A stretch of DNA of 64,000 nucleotides from Paracoccus sp. JM45 (lineage in GTDB: Bacteria; Pseudomonadota; Alphaproteobacteria; Rhodobacterales; Rhodobacteraceae). The stretch spans positions 186,001 through 250,000 of the forward strand of contig NZ_QQVY01000001.1 in NCBI RefSeq assembly GCF_003590715.1, in the 5' to 3' direction. A program made the translations under genes and the position numbers. Under the pieces are notes generated by a model, which saw only the letters and a list, made by a program, of their open reading frames with translations, made no database searches and was not told where the DNA came from. Positions 58,742 through 64,000 of this stretch are shown here, in pieces. Each line of letters starts with the position of its first letter. The stretch's first letter is position 1.

Positions 58742-59728
58742 TCAGCAGTAACCCTCGGGGCCATTGGCCATTGCGCCGCCATATCGGGGACCATGCGCCC
58801 AGCCTGCGGGCAGCACGGTTTCGATCTGTGCCATCTGGTCGTCGGTCAGGGTCAGATCCGCCCCCCGTGCCAACTGTCGCCAATGGGCGATATCACGCGA
58901 CCCCGGCAGGGCGATGATATGGGGGGCGCGGGCCAGAACCCATGCAATGGCCAGACTGGCAGGGCTTTCGCCCATTTTGCGGGCCAGATCGCCAAAGGCC
59001 TGCAGGCGGGTCAGATTATGCGCCCAATTGTCGGGCTGGAACCGTGGCATCGTTGCTCGCAGATCGCCCGTAACAAAATCCGCCGGAACGGGGGGCGTGT
59101 CTGCAAAGACGCCGCGACCCACAGGTGAAAACGCCACCATCGCGGCCCCGTGACGGGCGCAGGCGTCGTTCAGGCCCAGTTCCGGCTGGCGCGTCCACAG
59201 CGAATATTCCGATTGCACCGCCGCCACCGGTCCGATCGCCGCCGCACGTTCCAGGGTTGATGGCGCGATTTCGGACAGCCCGATCGCGCCGATCTTGCCC
59301 TGATCGCGCAGGCGCAGCAGGGTCTGCATTGTTTCCTCGATCGGGTGGTCGGCTTGACGGCGGTGCAGGTAATACAGATCGACGCGTTCGACCTGCATGC
59401 GTTTTAGCGACGCTTCCAGCGAACGCGTCAGATAGGCGTCCGTATTGTCGAAGGGGTGATCGGGATTGCGGGTGATGCCGCCTTTGGTGGCCAATGTCAC
59501 GCGGTCGCCATGGGTTTTCAGAAAGCGGGCCAGCAGTTCCTCGGCCCCGCCTGCCCCGTACACATCCGAGGTGTCGATATGGTCGATGCCCATATCAACG
59601 CATTCTGCCATGCAGCGCAGGCTGGTGTCGGGATCGGTCCGGCCATAGGTGCCAAGGAAATTCATCGTGCCAAGCGCGACCGCGCCCACCATCGGGCCGC
59701 CCTGCCCCAATTGCCGCTTGTGGATCAT
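58742..59728 (-). CDS. Aldo/keto reductase
   Basis: A 328-residue protein from ATG 59728 (MIHKRQLGQGGPMVGAVALG). The AKR pattern is complete: catalytic Asp-Tyr in HIDTSDVYGAGGAEELLARF, the Lys in LATKGGI, the HRRQ dyad in YYLHRRQADHPIEETMQTLL, and IGLSEIAPSTLERA, then ALAWV-like SLAIAWVLAR and the NADP region ALPGSRD. It is of the general stress/YajO-like group. Substrate unknown. In-frame codons upstream to 59968 overlap prfB and are rejected. Confidence 0.92.
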   Translation of the reverse strand: MIHKRQLGQGGPMVGAVALGTMNFLGTYGRTDPDTSLRCMAECVDMGIDHIDTSDVYGAGGAEELLARFLKTHGDRVTLATKGGITRNPDHPFDNTDAYLTRSLEASLKRMQVERVDLYYLHRRQADHPIEETMQTLLRLRDQGKIGAIGLSEIAPSTLERAAAIGPVAAVQSEYSLWTRQPELGLNDACARHGAAMVAFSPVGRGVFADTPPVPADFVTGDLRATMPRFQPDNWAHNLTRLQAFGDLARKMGESPASLAIAWVLARAPHIIALPGSRDIAHWRQLARGADLTLTDDQMAQIETVLPAGWAHGPRYGGAMANGPEGYC

Positions 59729-59746
59729 GCCGTCACCCCCGGAATG

Positions 59747-59770
59747 AAAAAGGCACCCGAAAGAGTGCCC
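59747..59770 (-). terminator. Terminator of prfB
   Basis: GGGCAC/GTGCC arms (59764-59770 and 59752-59757) with a short loop, followed by TTTTT (59747-59751) on the minus strand, eight bp after the prfB stop. Confidence 0.8.
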
Positions 59771-59777
59771 TTGTGTC

Positions 59778-60905
59778 TTAGTCGTCGCCCTGCGCCTCGG
59801 CGCGGGATTTGCCGGCCACATCAAGGGCCAGCGTGGCCGCCATAAAGCGGTCCAGATCGCCGTCCAGCGTGCCTTGGGTGTCGCTGGTTTCTTCCCCCGT
59901 TCGAAGATCTTTGACCATCTGGTAGGGGTGCAGGACATAGGACCGGATCTGGTTGCCCCACCCTGCATCGCCTTTGGCGGCGTGCTGGGCGTTGATTTCC
60001 GAATTCCGGCGATCCAGCTCGATCTGGTACAGACGCGATTTCAACGCGGCCATGGCGTTGGCACGGTTCTGGTGCTGCGATTTTTCCGAGCTGGTCACCA
60101 CGATGCCGGTCGGGATGTGCGTGATCCGCACCGCCGAATCGGTCGTGTTGACGTGCTGACCACCCGCGCCCGACGACCGATAGGTGTCGATGCGGATATC
60201 ACGGTCTGCGACCTCGATGTCGATATTGTCGTCAACAACAGGATAGACCCAGATACTGCTGAACGATGTATGACGGCGTGCGGCACTGTCATAGGGGCTG
60301 ATGCGGACCAGACGGTGCACACCCGATTCCGATTTCAGCCAGCCATAGGCGTTATGGCCGGTGATCTTGTAACCCGCGCTGCGGATGCCGGCCTCATCGC
60401 CGCCGGTTTCGGACAGCAATTCGACTTCATAGCCCTTTTTCTCAGCCCAACGCACATACATGCGCGCCAGCATGGACGCCCAGTCACAGCTTTCGGTGCC
60501 GCCCGCGCCTGCGTTGACTTCAAGGAAGGTATCGTTGGCATCAGCTTCACCGTTCAGCAGGGCTTCCAGTTCCTTCTGGGCGGCCAGCTTGGCCAGCGCC
60601 TTCAGGTTGGCTTCCGATTCGGCAACCAGATCGGCATCGCCTTCCATTTCGGCCAGTTCGACCATTTCGGCATTGGCGGCCAGATCGCCCTCGATCCGGC
60701 GATAGGTGTCGATCGCATCCGACAGCGACTGGCGTTCACGCATCAGCTTTTGCGCGCGGGCGGGGTCGGACCACAGATCGCCATCCTCGATCATAGCGTT
60801 CATTTCTTCCAAACGATGGGGCGCGGTCTGCCAGTCAAGGCGCTGGCCCAAAAGGGTCAGCGAACGACGGATGGCCTCGATTGTGGACTGCGTTTCGGCG
60901 CGCAT
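59778..60905 (-). CDS. prfB: Peptide chain release factor 2
   Basis: A 375-residue protein, [20 protein letters not shown]. The peptidyl hydrolysis motif GGQ lies in [20 protein letters not shown]. The codon recognition tripeptide region reads [20 protein letters not shown], so the usual SPF is SPY here. It terminates at UGA and UAA. The frame is continuous: the autoregulatory +1 frameshift known from E. coli prfB is absent. Located between the class A PBP gene and the aldo/keto reductase. Confidence 0.96.
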   Translation of the reverse strand: MRAETQSTIEAIRRSLTLLGQRLDWQTAPHRLEEMNAMIEDGDLWSDPARAQKLMRERQSLSDAIDTYRRIEGDLAANAEMVELAEMEGDADLVAESEANLKALAKLAAQKELEALLNGEADANDTFLEVNAGAGGTESCDWASMLARMYVRWAEKKGYEVELLSETGGDEAGIRSAGYKITGHNAYGWLKSESGVHRLVRISPYDSAARRHTSFSSIWVYPVVDDNIDIEVADRDIRIDTYRSSGAGGQHVNTTDSAVRITHIPTGIVVTSSEKSQHQNRANAMAALKSRLYQIELDRRNSEINAQHAAKGDAGWGNQIRSYVLHPYQMVKDLRTGEETSDTQGTLDGDLDRFMAATLALDVAGKSRAEAQGDD

Positions 60906-60988
60906 ATGCGGGCTCTCCTTCGGTCTGGCGTCAAGTCAGGGGTGATAACGCGGCTGGCGGGCCTCGGCAAGACCACCCGCCGCGCCTG

Positions 60989-63532
60989 TCAGTAAAGGCC
61001 GCCCGATGACATCGAGCCGAAATCGGTACGCTTGGGGATCACCCGCTTTTCCCCAGTCGAGGTGGTAATGGCGGTCGCAGCAGCCGCCCCCGCTTCCCAC
61101 GGCAGGACGACAGCGCCATCGCCAAAGCCCGACACGACATAGGGCGTCAGCCAATCGGGATCGGTGCCGTCGCGGAAGTATTCCGAAATGACATTCGGGC
61201 CGGTCGCATCGTCAGGCAGACGCTGGCCGGTGACACGGTCGATCTTAACCCAGTAACCGCCCGGCGGGACCTTGAATTCGGTGCCGCCGAATTTCTTGAC
61301 CGCATCGCGCATGAAGGCGTTGAAGACAGGCACACACAGCGTGCCGCCATAGGCGCGGTTGCCCAAGGAACGCGGCTGGTCAAAGCCCAGATAACAACCG
61401 GCGACGATATTGCTGGAATAGCCGATAAACCAGACGTCTTTGGCGTCATTCGTCGTGCCGGTCTTGCCCGCGATCGGCACCGGCAGGTTCACGCCCTTGC
61501 CTGAACCGCGCTTGACCACGCCTTCCATCATCGAGGTCAACTGATAGGCCGTCACCGCATCCATCACCCGTTCGCGGTTGCTGTCGATGACCGGACCCGT
61601 TCCCACAGGCAGCGCCTGCATCCCGCAGGTTTCGCAGATACGCTGGTCATGGCGATAGACGGTGCGCCCGCGACGGTCCTGCACGCGGTCGACCAAAGTG
61701 GGTTCGACACGTTCGCCGCCATTGGCAAACATCGCATAGGCCGCGACCATTTTGAACAGCGTGGTTTCCTGCGCGCCAAGGGCGTTGGCAAGGAAGGGGC
61801 GCAGCTTGTCATAAACACCAAAATCCTCGGCGTAGCGGGCGACCTGATCCATGCCGATATCGTCGGCAATCCGGATGGTCATCAGGTTGCGCGATTGTTC
61901 GATGCCGGTGCGCAGTGGCGTCGGGCCGTAATGCTGACCCGAGCTGTTCTTGGGCTCCCAAAGGCCCTGCGGCGTGTTCACGCGGATCGGTTCGTCAACG
62001 ACGATGGTCGCGGGGGTATAGTTGTTGTCCAGCGCCGCGGCATAGACGAAGGGCTTGAACGACGACCCCGGCTGGCGCTGCGCCTGCGTGGCACGGTTAA
62101 AGACCGAACTTTGATAGGAAAACCCGCCCTGCATCGCCAGAACGCGACCGGTGTTGACGTCCATGGCCATAAAGCCGCCCTGCACCTGCGGCACCTGACG
62201 CAGTGTCCAGCGGATAAAGCTGCCGTCGCTGTCGCTGGTCATCGCACGCACCAGAACGACGTCGCCCACATCCAGCAGGTCGTCGGCAACCCTTGCACGC
62301 GGGCCAAGGCTGCCGTCGCTGTTGCGCTTGCGGGCCCATGTAACATCGGCGGCGGTGATCCAATGGCCGTCGGCGTCTTCCTCGATGCCCTCGATACCGA
62401 TGCGCGCGTCATTGGTGCCCATTTCCAGAACCACAGCCGGATGCCAACGCGGAATGTCACGCGGCAGGCGCAATTCCCACAGCGCGGTGCGCCACGACAT
62501 CTGGTCCGCCAACGCCGTTTCCGGCAGCACCTGACCGGTGCCGCGCCAGACACCCAGACCACGATCGTATTGTTCCAATGCCTCTTGCAGGGCGGTCGCC
62601 GCTTCGGTTTGCAGGTCGGGATCGACCGTGGCGCGGATGGTCATGCCGCCGCCGAAAAATTCCTCTTGTCCGAATTCGCGGCTGAGCTGGCGGCGGATTT
62701 CATCGGTGAAATAATCGCGGTTCGGCAATTGTTTCTGGAAAGAATCGAAATCGCCGTTCTGGACCGACCGCAGCGGCAGTTTGGCTTCGGATTCATAGGT
62801 CGCTTCGTCGATATAGCCGTTCTGCCACATTTCCCGCAGGACATAGTTGCGGCGTTCGGTGACGCGTTCCTTGGCCCGCACGGGGTGATAACGCCCCGGG
62901 GCCTGCGGCATCGACGCCAGCATCGCAGCCTCGTGCGGGGCCAGTTCGGCAAGGGACTTGTTGAAATAGGTCTGGGCGGCAGCGGCAACGCCAAAGCTGT
63001 TCTGGCCCAGGAAAATCTCGTTCAGGTACAGTTCAAGGATCTGGTCCTTGGACAGGGTCTGTTCCAGCCGCGAGGCAAGGATCAATTCCTTGACCTTGCG
63101 TTCGACGCTGCGGTCGCTGGACAGCAGGAAGTTCTTCATCACCTGCTGGGTGATGGTCGACGCACCGCGCACCTGCGCCCCGCCGGTCGCTGCCGCCTGA
63201 TAGGCCGCCCCCAGAATGCCGCGCAGGTCATAACCGGGGTGGGTATAGAAATTCTTGTCCTCGGCGCTGACAAAAGCCTGTTTAACCAGATCGGGAATTT
63301 CGTCGATGGGAACGAAAATCCGGCGCTCATCGGCAAATTCATCAATCAGCTGCCCTTCGGCAGAATAGATGCGGCTGATGGTCTTGGGCGAATATTGCGC
63401 CAGCGTTTCATGGCTGGGCAGATCACGGGAATAGACCCAGAAGATCCCGCCAAGGGTCAGCGCGATAAAGAAGCTGGCGGTCACGAACCACGAAAAGATC
63501 GCCCCGATGAATGAGAGTATGGCTCGCAGCAC
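60989..63532 (-). CDS. mrcA: Penicillin-binding protein 1A
   Basis: An 847-residue class A PBP, MLRAILSFIGAIFSWFVTAS. One membrane anchor (12-34). The transglycosylase domain has the catalytic Glu91 in SAEDKNFYTHPGYD and GASTITQQVMKNFLLS, ELYLNEIFLGQNSFGVAAAA. The long OB-like insert (about 300-430) is typical of PBP1A. The transpeptidase has Ser in GSSFKPF (about 490), SRN in IEQSRNLMTI, and KTG in AGKTGTTND (about 688). It polymerises and crosslinks murein. It lies beside an Amidase_3 gene, so both act on the wall. Confidence 0.96.
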   Translation of the reverse strand: MLRAILSFIGAIFSWFVTASFFIALTLGGIFWVYSRDLPSHETLAQYSPKTISRIYSAEGQLIDEFADERRIFVPIDEIPDLVKQAFVSAEDKNFYTHPGYDLRGILGAAYQAAATGGAQVRGASTITQQVMKNFLLSSDRSVERKVKELILASRLEQTLSKDQILELYLNEIFLGQNSFGVAAAAQTYFNKSLAELAPHEAAMLASMPQAPGRYHPVRAKERVTERRNYVLREMWQNGYIDEATYESEAKLPLRSVQNGDFDSFQKQLPNRDYFTDEIRRQLSREFGQEEFFGGGMTIRATVDPDLQTEAATALQEALEQYDRGLGVWRGTGQVLPETALADQMSWRTALWELRLPRDIPRWHPAVVLEMGTNDARIGIEGIEEDADGHWITAADVTWARKRNSDGSLGPRARVADDLLDVGDVVLVRAMTSDSDGSFIRWTLRQVPQVQGGFMAMDVNTGRVLAMQGGFSYQSSVFNRATQAQRQPGSSFKPFVYAAALDNNYTPATIVVDEPIRVNTPQGLWEPKNSSGQHYGPTPLRTGIEQSRNLMTIRIADDIGMDQVARYAEDFGVYDKLRPFLANALGAQETTLFKMVAAYAMFANGGERVEPTLVDRVQDRRGRTVYRHDQRICETCGMQALPVGTGPVIDSNRERVMDAVTAYQLTSMMEGVVKRGSGKGVNLPVPIAGKTGTTNDAKDVWFIGYSSNIVAGCYLGFDQPRSLGNRAYGGTLCVPVFNAFMRDAVKKFGGTEFKVPPGGYWVKIDRVTGQRLPDDATGPNVISEYFRDGTDPDWLTPYVVSGFGDGAVVLPWEAGAAAATAITTSTGEKRVIPKRTDFGSMSSGGLY

Positions 63533-63605
63533 GTATGATCGCCTTTCGAAAACTTGGCCCGTCTATAGCCCGACCTGCCCCCACGGTCAAAGCAACACTG
63601 CCTGA

Positions 63606-64000
63606 TCACTTACGCAGCAGCGCGCCGCGGGCCTGTTCGTCACGCCACCAGCCGATTGTCCCTTCGGCCACGGCCTGAACCATGCGCGCCCGCCACGCCG
63701 GATCGGACAGATTGGCAAGGTCGTTCGTATCGGAAATAAACCCCAGCTCCAGCAGGACCGAGGTAATATCGGGCGATTTCAGGACCGAAAACGCCGCACC
63801 CTGAACCGGTCGCCCATGCAGACCGATGCCGCCCAGGGCCATGCGTGAAATCAACATGCGGGCAAAGCCTTCGGACCGTGGCTGGGTATCGGTGCGTGCA
63901 AAATCCATCAGCGCGGTGGCCAACGCATCATCCTGTCCCGCGAAATCCATACCCAGCACTAGATCGTCGCGTTCATGACGTTGCGACAACTGGCGGGCGG
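63606..64000 (-). CDS. N-acetylmuramoyl-L-alanine amidase (Amidase_3), N-terminus beyond the window
   Basis: The minus-strand frame is open to the window edge and ends at 63606. The visible 131 or so residues hold the C-terminal half of an Amidase_3 (AmiC-type) domain: LSQRHERDDLVLGMDFAG, SRMALGGIGLHGRPVQGAAF, SVLKSPDITSVLLELGFISD (the catalytic Glu in LLELGFIS) and TNDLANLSDPAWRARMVQA. It removes stem peptides during cell separation. The zinc-binding HG...D part lies beyond the edge. Confidence 0.9.
   Translation of the reverse strand, partial: ARQLSQRHERDDLVLGMDFAGQDDALATALMDFARTDTQPRSEGFARMLISRMALGGIGLHGRPVQGAAFSVLKSPDITSVLLELGFISDTNDLANLSDPAWRARMVQAVAEGTIGWWRDEQARGALLRK

Noticed and set aside
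59778..60905. Programmed +1 frameshift in prfB
   Set aside because: The gene reads through in one frame; no internal stop or shift site is present.
61649..63514. 621-codon plus-strand open frame
   Set aside because: Antisense to the class A PBP gene; composition (H, Q, R rich) is typical of shadow frames.

Overview
The window is chromosomal DNA of an alphaproteobacterium, most probably of the Rhodobacterales (Rhodobacteraceae, Paracoccus/Rhodobacter-like). The basis is the high GC content, the atpI-B-E-F'-F order with a separate b' subunit, the short L33 protein, the gatC-gatA pair and the general protein style; the genus cannot be fixed by eye. It falls into three parts: ordinary chromosome (1-5817), one complete-looking integrated siphophage-type prophage (5818-42348), and ordinary chromosome again (42334-64000).

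Left chromosome: a truncated xdhC-like gene at the edge, rpmG with a strong terminator, and a translationally coupled three-gene signalling operon read leftwards (small membrane protein, hybrid histidine kinase with two receiver domains and an Hpt domain, PleD-like diguanylate cyclase).

Prophage: the 3' end of a tRNA-Glu gene (42334-42408, minus) is repeated as an exact 14-bp copy at 5818-5831, where the composition turns abruptly AT-rich. I take these as attR and attL. From right to left the element carries: tyrosine integrase, a HTH/excisionase-like gene and three very small genes (plus strand); a CI-like repressor (plus) facing a Cro-like gene (minus), with a shared 17-bp palindromic operator also found in the int-side promoter; a leftward early operon with a replication-type protein and a repeat-rich intergenic stretch holding a perfect DnaA box (candidate origin); a sulfotransferase-like cargo gene; PRC-barrel and small plus-strand genes; then a leftward late operon of HK97 type (HNH, TerS, TerL, portal, ClpP-like protease, capsid, connectors, tail tube, tail chaperones with a -1 slippery heptamer, tape measure, tail tip, SGNH-esterase tail fibre, lysis genes). 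A csbD stress gene sits between the tail chaperones and the tape measure. At the far left end lie a GT61 glycosyltransferase, an IS5-family element whose transposase has an in-frame amber codon, and a broken gene interrupted by that element. Glycosyltransferase, sulfotransferase and phage esterase together suggest surface-polysaccharide modification by the lysogen.

Right chromosome: tRNA-Glu, gatCA, a small lipoprotein, an AmpD-like amidase, RNase P RNA, a phasin-like protein, fabF-mltG, a PfkB sugar/nucleoside kinase with nth, an OmpA-type lipoprotein, a GntR/FadR regulator, the F0 ATP synthase operon, an ArsR-psuK-psuG pseudouridine-catabolism operon, a patatin-like phospholipase, an aldo/keto reductase, prfB, a class A penicillin-binding protein and the C-terminal part of an Amidase_3 protein at the edge. 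I saw no CRISPR array and no rRNA.
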